Assembly (NCBI RefSeq): GCF_017115085.1
Contig: NZ_JABXKJ010000216.1
Span: forward strand, 1-54,412
Length of the DNA stretch: 54,412 nucleotides
Direction: 5' to 3'
From: Nostoc sp. NMS7
Lineage (GTDB): Bacteria > Cyanobacteriota > Cyanobacteriia > Cyanobacteriales > Nostocaceae
Below are positions 1 to 9,190 of the stretch, one piece after another; the first letter of the stretch is position 1; each line of letters begins with the position of its first letter. Below the pieces are notes generated by a model that saw only the letters and a list, made by a program, of their open reading frames with translations, was not told where the DNA came from and did not search any database. Position numbers and translations under genes: made by a program.

Positions 1-1
1 C

Positions 2-3000
2 ATCGCGCAGAACCAGCTATTAAAAGCAATAAATACTGGATTGCAAGTTTTGCAGAAATTTGGGATCAGTTTTCCCGAAAAGCTCAGTCAGTCAGATATT
101 CAGCTTGAACTAGACACAATCATATCCCGCTTTGACAACAAACCGATCCAGGACTTGATCCAATTGCCAGAAATGGCTAAACCAGAAAAGCTAGCAGCAA
201 TGCAAATCCTCTCAAGAATAACGCTTGCTGCCCATCATGCGGCTCCTGATTTGGTGTCTCTACTTGTGTTTAAACAGGTCAACTTGTCAATCCAGTATGG
301 CAATACGTTTGTGTCTCCCTTTGCATACGCCAACTTTGGGTTAAGTCTTTGTGGGATGGTCGGAAACATTGAGGCTGGCTATGAGTTTGGGCAGCTTGCA
401 TTAAGGCTGTTACCCCATCTGAAAATCCATTCACTTAAAGCTAGAACATTGTTCATGGTGACTAATTTCATCATCCATTGGAAAGAGCATATTAGGGAAA
501 CATCGAAGCCATTCCTGGAAGCTTATCAAAGTGGGCTGGAAAATGGAGATTTAGAGTTCGCTGCCTATTGCGCTTTCACTTACTGCCTCCAACTCTTTAT
601 CGTTGGCAAGGAACTTGTGGAGGTTGAACACGAGATGGCAACATACTGTGAAGCAATCCATCAAATTAAACAGACAACATCACTCACTTGGACTCAAATA
701 TTTCAGCAGTCTGTCTTAAATTTGATGGGATGCTCGGTCAATCCATCCCGTCTCGTTGGCGAATCCTACAACGAGGAAAATAGACTGCCACACCATGAAA
801 TAGATGCAGTCATACTCTTTCTGGTACATCTCAACAAACTTATTCTATGTTATCTCTTTTCTGAGTATGTTCAGGCATCTGAGAACGCAGCCATCGCGGA
901 AAGTCATGTGATCCGCGTCATTGCAACACCCCTCATTCCTTTGCACTACTTCTATAGCTCTCTGGCAAGACTCGCAACATATTCCGGAAGCAGCGCTCAA
1001 GCGCAAGAGGAAATTCTCAAAAAGGTTGCTGTTAGCCAGAAGCAAATGAAGCAATGGGCAGCTTATGCGCCAATGAATTATTTACATAAATATTATTTAG
1101 TGGAAGCAGAGACTGCACGAGTTTTGGGTCAGTTACTTGAGGCAGAAGAGTTCTACGAACAAGCAATTCAAGGAGCTAGAGACAATGAGTATTTGCAAGA
1201 AGAAGCATTAGCTTATGAATTAGCTGCTAAACATTATCTGGCAAGAGGTAGAGAAAAAATCGCCCAAACTTACATGAAGGAAGCACATTACTGCTATGAG
1301 CGATGGGGAGCATCTGCGAAAGTCAAAGATTTAGAAACTCGCTATCCCCAGCTATTTCCTCAATCGTCGGGCATGGCTTACGTGCCAATCCACAAAACTT
1401 CTGGAATCACCTCTAATCACTCACCCATCGCTTTCGATTTAGCAGCAGTGATGAAAGCTTCCCTTGCGATTTCTAGTGAAATTGAATTGGATAAGTTACT
1501 CAGTTGCTTGATGAAGATATTAATCGAGAATGCTGGCGCACAAAGAGGATTTTTGATTTTGGAAAACTCAGGAGAATGGGTGATTGAAGCTTCTGGTGAA
1601 CTCAATGAGGGTGAGAATGTTTATACTACACAAGTGCTGCAATCTATCCCAACTGCAAATAATCTACCTGAATCAATTATTAATTATGTTATTCATACTC
1701 ATGAATGTGTCATTTTAAATGATGCTACTCGTGAAGGTAATTTTATTAATGAGCCATATATTCAACACAATCAAACTCAATCAATCTTATGTTTACCTAT
1801 GCTCAATCAAGGTAAGCTAGTGGGCGTGTTGTATTTAGAAAATAAATTAGCGGCTGGGGCATTTACACCAGAGCGATTCTCCAAAGGAGACGCTACGCGA
1901 TCGCAAGTCTTAAATCTGCTATCCACTCAGGCAGCCATTGCGATTAAAAATGCCAAACTCTATGCAAAGCTCCGTGCAAGCGAAAGTAAGATGGCTCAGT
2001 TTTTAGAAGCGATTCCAATAGGAATTGGAATCATGGATGGGGTAGGTCGTCCTTACTACTTCAATCAACGGGCAATTCAGCTATTGGGCAAAGGGATAGA
2101 TCCTTCTGTAACAGTGGATCAGATATCAGAGGTTTATCAAATTTATTTAGCAGGAACGGATCAAAAGTATCCAACTGAGAAATTGCCAGTAATGCGGGCG
2201 TTGAGCGGTGAACATACTAGGATCGACGATTCAGAAATTCGCCGAAATAACGTAACAATTCCAGTTGAGGCATGGGGAACTCCAGTATTTGATGAGCAGG
2301 GCAACGTGGCTTATTCGATTACAGCCGTTCAAGACATCACGGAGCGCAAACAAGCAGAACATCTCTTAGCCAATTACAACCGCACTCTAGAGCAACAGGT
2401 AGCAGAACGAACTGCGGCTTTACAAAAAAGCGAAGCTGCACTGCGCGATGTCTACGACGAGCTTCGCTTACGCGAACAAGAATTACGACTAATCACCGAC
2501 GCTCTACCAGTTCTTATCAGCTATGTAGATACAAATAGGCGCTATCAGTTTGTTAACCGCACTTATGAGGTTTGGTTTAACCTTAGTCGAGATGAGATTT
2601 TGGGCAAGTATGTTCATGAACTCCTGGGTGAGACGGTTTATCAACGGGTTGAGCCGTTTATCAATCAAGTGTTTGAAGGGCAAACTGTAACCCTGGAAGC
2701 AGAAATTCCCTTTTCACTGGGTAAAAGGTGCATCAGTGCTACCTTGATCCCCGATTGCGATTGCCCAAGGGGCAGTGCCAAAGGCGATCGCAATGCTCAA
2801 GTGAGAGGATTCTACAGTCTAATCACAGACATTAGCGAACAGCGAAACGCTGCGCTGCGTGAACAAAAACGCGCCGAGCAAGCCTCAATTCTGGAAGAAC
2901 GCAACCGCATGGCGCGAGAAATTCACGATACCCTAGCCCAGTCCTTCACAGGCATTCTTGTTCAAGTAGGAGCTGCAACGCAAGTGCTAGCGGACGATAT

Positions 3001-3496
3001 AGAAGCGACACAGGCACACCTGGAAATAATTGATGAACTAGCACGAACCGGACTTGCTGAGGCACGGCGATCGGTGTCAGCGCTTCGTCCTCAGCTATTG
3101 GAGGATGGGAATTTACATAGTGCCCTTCATCGCCTTGTGACTCAAATGAGAGCTGCTGCCGATACCGCTCTGATCTACGAAATCAAAGGCACAGCCTATT
3201 CTTTGCCAACCGAGGTTGAAAATCATTTATTACGAATTGGGCAGGAAGCATTAACCAATGCCATAAAATACGCTGATGCTGCCGAAATTCGTGTTGAGTT
3301 AGTATATGACAATGCCCAATGTATTCTACGCGTTAAAGACGATGGACGGGGCTTTGGGGTTGCTACGATCCCAGCTGTTGGCGGATTTGGATTGTTGGGA
3401 ATGAGCGAGCGAGCAGAACATCTTGGAGCGCAACTGAGTATTCAGAGCCAACCTGGGCAAGGAACAGAAATTGTTGTCATTGTAAATCGAGAGTGA
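2..3496 (+). CDS. C-terminal part of a giant multidomain sensor histidine kinase (5' end outside window)
   Basis: The frame is open from base 2, so the true start lies upstream; a TTG at 41 is only an apparent start. Numbering from 41, residues 1-440 are helical and TPR-like, as found after the AAA-ATPase part of cyanobacterial Ser/Thr-kinase/ATPase/histidine-kinase giants. A GAF domain follows (about 470-645), then a PAS (about 650-770, ending DITERKQAE), a coiled coil, a second PAS (about 815-935), and a NarL-type dimerisation domain with phospho-acceptor His962 in MAREIHDTLAQ. The C-terminal ATPase domain carries DDGRGFG and GGFGLLGMSERAE. The HisKA_3 type normally pairs with a LuxR/NarL-type regulator, and a stub of exactly such a regulator lies 69 bases downstream. 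That a kinase and ATPase domain exist upstream is inferred from the family, not seen. Confidence 0.9.
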   Translation: MAQNQLLKAINTGLQVLQKFGISFPEKLSQSDIQLELDTIISRFDNKPIQDLIQLPEMAKPEKLAAMQILSRITLAAHHAAPDLVSLLVFKQVNLSIQYGNTFVSPFAYANFGLSLCGMVGNIEAGYEFGQLALRLLPHLKIHSLKARTLFMVTNFIIHWKEHIRETSKPFLEAYQSGLENGDLEFAAYCAFTYCLQLFIVGKELVEVEHEMATYCEAIHQIKQTTSLTWTQIFQQSVLNLMGCSVNPSRLVGESYNEENRLPHHEIDAVILFLVHLNKLILCYLFSEYVQASENAAIAESHVIRVIATPLIPLHYFYSSLARLATYSGSSAQAQEEILKKVAVSQKQMKQWAAYAPMNYLHKYYLVEAETARVLGQLLEAEEFYEQAIQGARDNEYLQEEALAYELAAKHYLARGREKIAQTYMKEAHYCYERWGASAKVKDLETRYPQLFPQSSGMAYVPIHKTSGITSNHSPIAFDLAAVMKASLAISSEIELDKLLSCLMKILIENAGAQRGFLILENSGEWVIEASGELNEGENVYTTQVLQSIPTANNLPESIINYVIHTHECVILNDATREGNFINEPYIQHNQTQSILCLPMLNQGKLVGVLYLENKLAAGAFTPERFSKGDATRSQVLNLLSTQAAIAIKNAKLYAKLRASESKMAQFLEAIPIGIGIMDGVGRPYYFNQRAIQLLGKGIDPSVTVDQISEVYQIYLAGTDQKYPTEKLPVMRALSGEHTRIDDSEIRRNNVTIPVEAWGTPVFDEQGNVAYSITAVQDITERKQAEHLLANYNRTLEQQVAERTAALQKSEAALRDVYDELRLREQELRLITDALPVLISYVDTNRRYQFVNRTYEVWFNLSRDEILGKYVHELLGETVYQRVEPFINQVFEGQTVTLEAEIPFSLGKRCISATLIPDCDCPRGSAKGDRNAQVRGFYSLITDISEQRNAALREQKRAEQASILEERNRMAREIHDTLAQSFTGILVQVGAATQVLADDIEATQAHLEIIDELARTGLAEARRSVSALRPQLLEDGNLHSALHRLVTQMRAAADTALIYEIKGTAYSLPTEVENHLLRIGQEALTNAIKYADAAEIRVELVYDNAQCILRVKDDGRGFGVATIPAVGGFGLLGMSERAEHLGAQLSIQSQPGQGTEIVVIVNRE

Positions 3497-3565
3497 GAAT
3501 ATTATTAAAAATGCACTGGTTACAAGCGCAACCTATAGTAGCTCAATTTCTAATTATTCATAATT

Positions 3566-3655
3566 ATGAGCCAATCAACGAATATTCGGGTTCTGATTGT
3601 TGACGAGCATTCCATTGTCAGGCAAGGATTGACAACTTTTAAAATTACTACGTAA
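3566..3655 (+). pseudogene. Truncated NarL/LuxR-type response regulator (first 29 codons)
   Basis: An ATG at 3566 opens 29 codons ending in TAA. The product contains VLIVDEHSIVRQGL, the classic start of a NarL-family receiver: beta-1, the acidic pair D-E, then H-x-x-V-R-x-G-L. After residue 25 the frame becomes KITT and stops. No phospho-acceptor aspartate, Lys region or HTH domain is visible downstream. It follows the histidine kinase by 69 bases on the same strand, the usual position of the cognate regulator. I read it as the 5' remnant of that partner. A short functional peptide is very unlikely. Confidence 0.75.
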
Positions 3656-3674
3656 TCTAAAGTAAGTTAATTTT

Positions 3675-3711
3675 TGCAGGTCAATGCAACAAAGGTGCAG
3701 GTCGATGCAAC
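3675..3711 (+). repeat. Pair of 16-bp direct repeats, 21-bp period
   Basis: TGCAGGTCAATGCAAC at 3675-3690 recurs as TGCAGGTCGATGCAAC at 3696-3711, one mismatch, with a 21-bp period (two helical turns). This spacing would put both copies on the same DNA face, as in tandem regulator sites. It may equally be a short tandem duplication. It sits about 450 bases upstream of dps in a stretch (3656-4161) without a gene. Confidence 0.6.
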
Positions 3712-3951
3712 TAATATATGATGCTGCGTTTTATTCAAGTAGGAGAGACGGCATAGCTGGGGGTAAATATATGCAGCTTCACAAAGAAATGATATGAGTA
3801 AGTTGTACTTTAGTTGAAATGTGGATTCCAACTAAAGTTGGAGTCAACCTTCCATTTTGAGATGGACTGATTTATCAATCACTCTATTGAGCAAAAGTTT
3901 CAACTTTTAGGGGACGACAAGTTAGAGTTAATTGCATATATTTAATTCAGA

Positions 3952-3988
3952 CAAACATTGATTGCAACTTAGTTGCAATCAATGTTTG
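3952..3988 (+). repeat. Perfect 17-bp inverted repeat with 3-base loop
   Basis: CAAACATTGATTGCAAC, loop TTA, then its exact reverse complement. There is no T-run after it, so it is not a typical intrinsic terminator. It lies 173 bases before the dps start. It could be a cruciform, an operator or a small mobile hairpin. The rest of 3656-4161 holds a smaller inverted repeat (CCAACTAAAGTTGG, about 3829-3842) and, at 4080-4133, a stretch resembling 51235-51286. Confidence 0.7.
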
Positions 3989-4161
3989 CTTTACACAAAG
4001 AAAGTAGAAAGAGGGTTGTCATGAGTTAACGTGCTAGGGACAATACCCTGCGGGAAGCCGCTCCGCGTCTACATGAATTGTCCCTACAAAGGGTTTCAGG
4101 TAATGCATATTTAATTTTCATCAGATGTCTATTACAAAACAACATCTTGGGAGTAGGACTT

Positions 4162-4710
4162 ATGACTGCAACAAATAAACAGAATGACACTAAATCGTTC
4201 GTTTACTCAACCCGAATTGATATTCCCGTAGAAATCCGATCGCAAGTAAATACCTTACTCAATCAAAGCTTGGCAACTGCGATCGACTTGAAGACACAGA
4301 TCAAATATGCTCACTGGAATGTCAAAGGTAAAGATTTTTACCAACTGCATCTACTGTTTGATGAAATTGCTTCCGAAGTTGAAGAATTTATTGATTTGAT
4401 TGCCGAACGGATCGCAACATTGGGAGGAAAAGCACTGGGAACCGCCCGGATTACTGCCAAAGAATCGGAACTGCCTGAGTATCCCTTCGATGCTGTTGAT
4501 GGCACAGATCATGTCATTGCACTTGGCGATCGCTTGGCAATTTACGCCAAATCCCTCCGTAAAAACATTGAAAAAACAAATAATTTGGGTGACATGGATA
4601 CCAATGATCTCTTGATTGAGATTTCACGAGCGATAGACAAGCGGTTGTGGTTTTTAGAAGCCCATCTGCAAACCTCATTTCAGAACCAGGATCATTCAGA
4701 CCAAACGTGA
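4162..4710 (+). CDS. dps: Dps-family ferritin-like DNA-protection protein
   Basis: Dps proteins form dodecamers that oxidise Fe(II) with peroxide and store the iron, protecting DNA in stress and stationary phase. The 182-residue product has the family core: YAHWNVKGKDFYQLHLLFDE, with the ferroxidase ligands His, Asp and Glu, then a long helix EFIDLIAERIATLGG and the C-terminal helix RAIDKRLWFLEAHLQ. The start is placed at ATG 4162, after GGGAGTAGG; the open frame reaches back to 4078, but that part has no ribosome site and overlaps a dispersed repeat. The gene stands alone on the + strand. Long acidic and basic tails typical of DNA-binding Dps are short here, so direct DNA binding is uncertain. 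Confidence 0.92.
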   Translation: MTATNKQNDTKSFVYSTRIDIPVEIRSQVNTLLNQSLATAIDLKTQIKYAHWNVKGKDFYQLHLLFDEIASEVEEFIDLIAERIATLGGKALGTARITAKESELPEYPFDAVDGTDHVIALGDRLAIYAKSLRKNIEKTNNLGDMDTNDLLIEISRAIDKRLWFLEAHLQTSFQNQDHSDQT

Positions 4711-4929
4711 GGAGTGATTGATAAAAAATAACTTAATTTACACGCCGAAAATTATTAAATGTAGGGATTTTAATAGGTTTAGGTTTTACTACTGCCCTAG
4801 CGATCGCAAATACCACTGGATACTGGGTCGTCGTCCTGACGATCATCCCGGATTGTCCGACCTCAATCTTTGAGAAACTGGAGCAATGACAATATTACTC
4901 AGTTTTTATCCTGCAAGGAGTCCACTGCT

Positions 4930-5319
4930 ATGAATGCAAACAACGGCATCATCAACCAGATCAGCCCGTATGCAGTGACTGAAACTATCGATCGCTTTAC
5001 AGCCATCCTTCAAGCAAAAGGCATCACCGTTTTTGCCCGCATCGATCAACAGGCGGAAGCCGAAAAAGTCGGACTTAGCCTACCTCCGACGCAGTTGTTG
5101 CTGTTTGGTAGCCCGAAAGCCGGAACTCCGCTCATGGTGGCAGAACCAACGATCGCCCTGGATTTACCCCTGAAAGTACTAGCATGGGAAGCGACTGACG
5201 GCAAGGTGTGGGTAAGTTACAACGATCCCAATTACTTAAAACAGCGATTTTCTCTCTCCGATGAGTTGGTGAAGAACATCGCTATCATTGCACCTTTAAT
5301 CGATCAAGCACTCCTTTAA
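4930..5319 (+). CDS. DUF302 family protein
   Basis: The 129-residue product matches the DUF302 pattern: AVTETIDRFTAILQAKGITVFARIDQ near the start, then LPPTQLLLFGSPKAGTPLM and a C-terminal helix ending APLIDQALL. The biochemical role of DUF302 is not known to me; some members accompany redox or metal-stress genes, which would suit the neighbouring Dps. The start is ATG 4930, preceded by AAGGAG at 4915-4920; an upstream extension to 4870 is possible but lacks support. It is probably a single-gene unit. Confidence 0.85.
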   Translation: MNANNGIINQISPYAVTETIDRFTAILQAKGITVFARIDQQAEAEKVGLSLPPTQLLLFGSPKAGTPLMVAEPTIALDLPLKVLAWEATDGKVWVSYNDPNYLKQRFSLSDELVKNIAIIAPLIDQALL

Positions 5320-5357
5320 TTAACTTATTTGTTGACTCAATTTTAGATACTTGACTA

Positions 5358-5558
5358 TTGACGCAATTTAAAGCCGGAGACACTTTAGAGTTGGTGAGTC
5401 GGGATGACAACAATATTACTGTTGCTAATATCACTCAGCTTTATACTCGTGAGCAGAACAATCCAGAGTTACTTCACCAAGCTGCTCAACTTGAAGCCTT
5501 ACCCGAAAGTTGGCGCGACTACTTCCAGGAGCAAAGTCGTCGTCAGGATGTGAAATAG
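5358..5558 (+). pseudogene. C-terminal remnant of a MOSC-domain protein
   Basis: An open frame from a TTG at 5358 gives 66 residues: FKAGDTLELVSRDD, then a helical segment PELLHQAAQLEALPESWRDYF. This matches the end of the MOSC beta-barrel and the following three-helix domain (YiiM-like, 3-alpha), including the conserved ALPESWRxxF. The N-terminal MOSC domain with its cysteine is absent, and only 38 non-coding bases separate it from the DUF302 gene. I infer a 5'-truncated remnant. MOSC proteins bind molybdenum cofactor and act in sulfur transfer or hydroxylamine reduction; this piece cannot. Confidence 0.65.
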
Positions 5559-5715
5559 ATGCTGTTGTTTCATGAAGCCGAAATTGGTGCAGAAAGCAAT
5601 GCGACAGGCATCTTCGTTTCAGTAACCAGGCTGATAGCGTATCTGTTCATATTTGCATTCAGCAACACTGTTTAATTTGGTCAAAGTCTAAATAGCAAAT
5701 TGTTAAAAAGACACC

Positions 5716-6432
5716 ATGAAAACTCAAAATGTAACTATTTCAGCCTTGTCCGGGGGCAGTTTTAGCGCCTATCTAGCAGCACCCAATACTCAGCCTGATG
5801 CAGGCATTGTGCTGATTCAAGAAATTCTTGGGGTAAATACTAATATGCGTCAAATTGCCGATGATTATGCTAAGGCAGGCTATTTGGTGCTTGTGCCAGA
5901 TTTGTATTGGCGACTTGAACCCGATGTGCAACTTGATGCTGACGATAAGGATCAGTGGGCTAAAGCCTTTGAGTTACTCCAAGCATTTGATGTAGATAGC
6001 GGCGTAGAAGACCTAAAGGCAAGTCTGTCTTTTCTGCGGCAATATCCCAGCAGCACAGGCAAGGTCGGCAGTGTAGGCTTTTGTTTGGGCGGCAAACTGG
6101 CATATTTCATGGCAACACGTACTGATGCAGATGCCAACGTTAGTTACTACGGTGTTGACATTGAAAAGAATTTAGCAGAGGCGACAAAAATTCAGAAACC
6201 GCTGATATTGCATATGGATGAAAATGACGAGTTTGTGTCATCAAGTGCTCAAGCGTCCATTCAGCAAGGACTGAAAGACAACCCCCTGGTAACAATCTAT
6301 CGCTATGAAGGCGTGAGTCATGGGTTTAGTCGCGTGGGTAGTTCCGCTTATCGCAAAGAAGCCGCAGAATTAGCGCGCGATCGCACGTTGACGTTTTTGA
6401 AACAGCATTTAGGCAGTGGTGTCAAAGTCTGA
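5716..6432 (+). CDS. Dienelactone hydrolase family protein
   Basis: Alpha/beta hydrolase of 238 residues. The nucleophile is Cys123 in GFCLGG, with Asp171 in DENDEF and His202 in SHGF, which are the same positions as the Cys-Asp-His triad of Pseudomonas dienelactone hydrolase. Glu36 in QEILG is the expected partner of the Cys thiolate. No signal peptide, so cytoplasmic. Family members hydrolyse enol-lactones and other small esters; the true substrate here is unknown. Followed by a MITE-like element and a convergent ABC transporter gene, so it is likely transcribed alone. Confidence 0.92.
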   Translation: MKTQNVTISALSGGSFSAYLAAPNTQPDAGIVLIQEILGVNTNMRQIADDYAKAGYLVLVPDLYWRLEPDVQLDADDKDQWAKAFELLQAFDVDSGVEDLKASLSFLRQYPSSTGKVGSVGFCLGGKLAYFMATRTDADANVSYYGVDIEKNLAEATKIQKPLILHMDENDEFVSSSAQASIQQGLKDNPLVTIYRYEGVSHGFSRVGSSAYRKEAAELARDRTLTFLKQHLGSGVKV

Positions 6433-6495
6433 AATAGGGCTACTGACCGATAATTCGCCCACCGCGATCGCAAGCTAATACAGAACTGCACTAAC

Positions 6496-6624
6496 CCCGG
6501 ATTTCTCACAAGTCAGAAAAAAACGCTTAGGTTAGCCAAATTTAAGATGGTTTAGAATTGTTGTGCAATATACATTTTGGCAGTTTTTGACCCCTATTTC
6601 TTCAGGCTTTGTGAGAAATCCGGG
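6496..6624. mobile_element. MITE-like element, 129 bp, with 16-bp perfect terminal inverted repeats
   Basis: CCCGGATTTCTCACAA at 6496-6511 is repeated as its exact reverse complement TTGTGAGAAATCCGGG at 6609-6624; pairing extends imperfectly inward. The 97-base interior is AT-rich and has no open frame. It lies between two convergent genes (6432 and 6670). The structure fits a non-autonomous transposon remnant, though no clear target duplication was found. Confidence 0.6.
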
Positions 6625-6669
6625 TGATAGCGATCGCTATTTTCCACTTACGATGATTCGGAAAATATC

Positions 6670-8550
6670 CTAACTTCCTAACATCTGCAAGTTATGTAAA
6701 GTAGCGTAAAGCCCTCCTTGGCGCAGCAGTTGATCATGACTCCCCTGTTCGGTTAATTCGCCACGCTTCAAAACAAAAATCCGGTCTACATTCCGAATCG
6801 TAGACAGGCGGTGAGCGATAATAATCGCGGTACGTCTGAGTAAAAGCTGGTTTAATGCCTCTTGAACTAAAGCTTCTGTGCCAACATCTAAACTAGCGGT
6901 AGCTTCATCTAGTACCAAAATTTGGGGATTACGAATGGCAGCCCGCGCAAAGGCTAAAAGTTGCTTTTGACCACTAGAAATATTTGTACCCCGTTCTCGA
7001 AGTTGAGTATCATAGCCTTGGGGTAGTTCTTTGATAAACTGGGCAATGTTGGTTTGCTCTGCTGCTTGTTGAATCTGTTCAATGGTATAGCCATCTCCTA
7101 AAGAAATGTTGCTTTTAACATCGCCAGCAAACAAAAAGCCTTCTTGGAAAATTACAGCCATGTAACGCCGTAGTTCTGCCTGTGCTACTTCCCGAATATC
7201 AACGCCATCTATGAGAATGCGTCCTTGGGTGGGTTCGTAGAGGCGGCACAAAAGACGGATGATCGAGGTTTTACCCGCACCTGTGGGGCCGACTAATGCA
7301 ATTTTTTCACCAGGATGAATCGTGAAATCTAAGTCTTTAATTACGTAATCATCATTTTTGTAAGCAAACCAGACATGATCAAAGCGAATTTCTCCCAGTT
7401 CTGGCGGGGAAGTGACATCTGTGGATTCTAGATTTGCAACTATCTCGTCTATGTAGCCAAATTTAGCATCAAATATTGAGAAACCGACATTAGCCCGATC
7501 GCGGATTTCTATCGGTTCATCTAATATATTGCCTACGCGTTCAATGGCAGTAAAACCAGCTTGAATTACCGTAAATTTTTCCGCAAAAGCCCTTAAAGGG
7601 TCAAATAATCGCTGGGCATACAAGATAAATGCAGATAAATTACCGAAAGTCAAGTTTTTTCCCAACAGCAACGAACCACCCACCACCAAAACACCTGCGA
7701 TCGCAATCAGTCCAATCCATTCTAAGGTTGCTGAAACAAATGAATCATAAAAGATGGTTTGATCCATTTGCTGAGTGTAGCGCTGGTTCGTGGCACGAAA
7801 CAATTGGGCATTAAATTTTTCTCTACGGAACAACTGCACGATGTTAATACCAACTACATTCTCTTGTAGCTGTGAATTCAGAATCGAAAGTTCTTCCCGC
7901 CCTTTGTAATTGGCTTTGCGGTACTGTTGCTGAATGTAAACAATTACCCAGGTAATTGGGAACAACATCAATAGCAGCAAGCAAGCGAGTTGCCATTGAA
8001 TCGAAAACATTAGACTCAAAATCACCAGCATCGAAAAAAAATCGGATACAATGCCAATTGCCCCAGTAGAAAAGACATCGCCTAACACTTCCACATCGCT
8101 GGTGATTCTGGTAATTAATTTACCTACGGGTGTGCGGTCAAAAAAGCTTACTGCTAGAGATGTCACATGCTGAAATAAGTCTTGGCGAATTGCTGCGGTG
8201 ATTTGTTGCCCTAGCTTTTGGACTATATAACCTTGGAAAATTGTCAACATCAATTGGATTGCGATCGCAATTACCAATAATCCTTCCAGGATATTTATCC
8301 CTTGTGACAAGGGACGATTCCGGAGAAATTCGTAAGTGCTTGGTTCATTGCGAATCAGGGAGATAACTTGGCCAATCAACAACGGTTGTACCGCATTAGC
8401 TAGCGCCATCGGTACGAGTAGGCACAACGAGAGCGTTAACAGTCGTCTGTGACGGCGGGCGTAAGGCACTAAACGCAAAAACAACCGCCAGTCATTCTCA
8501 GGGCGACGCTCTTGCGTATCAGATTTTTTGAGAAATTGGTAGATGCTCAT
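6670..8550 (-). CDS. ABC exporter, fused membrane and ATPase domains (MsbA/multidrug type)
   Basis: The 626-residue protein has an N-terminal six-helix exporter domain (about 40-340) and a C-terminal ATPase: Walker A GPTGAGKTS near 420, signature ISSGQKQ near 525, Walker B ILVLDEATAS near 545, and H-loop AHRLST. A linker of about 40 residues around 350-390 is longer than in typical MsbA and acidic. Type IV exporters work as homo- or heterodimers exporting lipids, drugs or peptides; substrate cannot be told here. No partner gene is adjacent. The start ATG at 8550 is the only good one, but lacks a strong ribosome site. Confidence 0.93.
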   Translation of the reverse strand: MSIYQFLKKSDTQERRPENDWRLFLRLVPYARRHRRLLTLSLCLLVPMALANAVQPLLIGQVISLIRNEPSTYEFLRNRPLSQGINILEGLLVIAIAIQLMLTIFQGYIVQKLGQQITAAIRQDLFQHVTSLAVSFFDRTPVGKLITRITSDVEVLGDVFSTGAIGIVSDFFSMLVILSLMFSIQWQLACLLLLMLFPITWVIVYIQQQYRKANYKGREELSILNSQLQENVVGINIVQLFRREKFNAQLFRATNQRYTQQMDQTIFYDSFVSATLEWIGLIAIAGVLVVGGSLLLGKNLTFGNLSAFILYAQRLFDPLRAFAEKFTVIQAGFTAIERVGNILDEPIEIRDRANVGFSIFDAKFGYIDEIVANLESTDVTSPPELGEIRFDHVWFAYKNDDYVIKDLDFTIHPGEKIALVGPTGAGKTSIIRLLCRLYEPTQGRILIDGVDIREVAQAELRRYMAVIFQEGFLFAGDVKSNISLGDGYTIEQIQQAAEQTNIAQFIKELPQGYDTQLRERGTNISSGQKQLLAFARAAIRNPQILVLDEATASLDVGTEALVQEALNQLLLRRTAIIIAHRLSTIRNVDRIFVLKRGELTEQGSHDQLLRQGGLYATLHNLQMLGS

Positions 8551-8625
8551 AATAAGAGCATTATATTGATCTTTGTAAAATAATACGCTTGTTTAAAGTA
8601 GCATTTGGACTGCAACTCTAATACC

Positions 8626-8733
8626 ATGCCTGAGATAGAAACCGCAAGACTGCAACTAAGACCCTATAGTTCTCAAGACCTGGATGAACTTGGTTCCACT
8701 TTAAGCAACTCAGGAGTTATGAGCTATTCTTAA
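8626..8733 (+). pseudogene. N-terminal remnant of a GNAT acetyltransferase
   Basis: From ATG 8626 the frame reads 35 codons then TAA. The product contains IETARLQLRPYSSQDLDEL, the signature beginning of RimJ/RimL-type GNAT acetyltransferases (ETxRLxLRxxxxxD). The rest of the enzyme is missing here, but a matching C-terminal part is found at 10260-10457 on the same strand. About 1.5 kb of unrelated DNA, including a glycosyltransferase-like gene, separates the halves. The middle of the enzyme, roughly 90 residues, is not seen. Confidence 0.75.
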
Positions 8734-8809
8734 TCATCCCCGTTACAAAACTTAATTACGTTAATGAGTCCGCGTTCGCGTGGTAACAGAGCCTTTTGTA
8801 CTGAGTGCA

Positions 8810-8941
8810 GCGTCTGGTAGAGAGCGTCATTACGAATTACTCTACGAGACGCTCCGCGAACGTCACAAAGAGCGAGTCTGCGTACTCCTGCGGAGGACAA
8901 GCTACGCGCCGCGTCTGGTAGAGAGCGTCATTACAAATTAT
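8810..8941 (+). repeat. Direct repeats (24 bp exact, 29/31 overall), 101 bp apart
   Basis: GCGTCTGGTAGAGAGCGTCA plus four more bases is identical at 8810-8833 and 8911-8934, and similarity continues to 8840/8941. Between them lies GAGACGCTCCGCGAACG, a dispersed sequence also present at 54247-54263. The block 8734-9166 has no credible gene. It also has a GGGCGCTTTT / CCCAAAAGCGC inverted pair near 9025 and 9074. This repeat-rich stretch marks the left side of the insertion that splits the GNAT gene. Confidence 0.6.
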
Positions 8942-9190
8942 TTTAAAGCTTTTTCGATGGGAACGCCTGACATAAATTTTAATCAATATTCATCAAGTAA
9001 TAATGATGAAATTAATTGTGGAATTGGGCGCTTTTAAGAAAATTTCGTAAGACACGGAATTCATTGACTTGCCCAAAAGCGCTATTTATAATTATAAGGG
9101 TTATAGTGAGGCGGTATCTCTTAACTTCCTTGGGCGATCGCGCCAAAAGCGTCATAAATAAACTAAATGTCAAAATCAGGATATTATCTT

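Noticed and set aside
4737..4889. Open frame reading VGILIGLGFTTALAIANTTG and ending after FEKLEQ, looks like a small membrane protein
   Set aside because: No start codon or ribosome site in frame and no family recognised; may be a remnant.
8780..9037. 85-codon open frame, plus strand
   Set aside because: Built from the direct repeats at 8810-8941; no ribosome site or domain.
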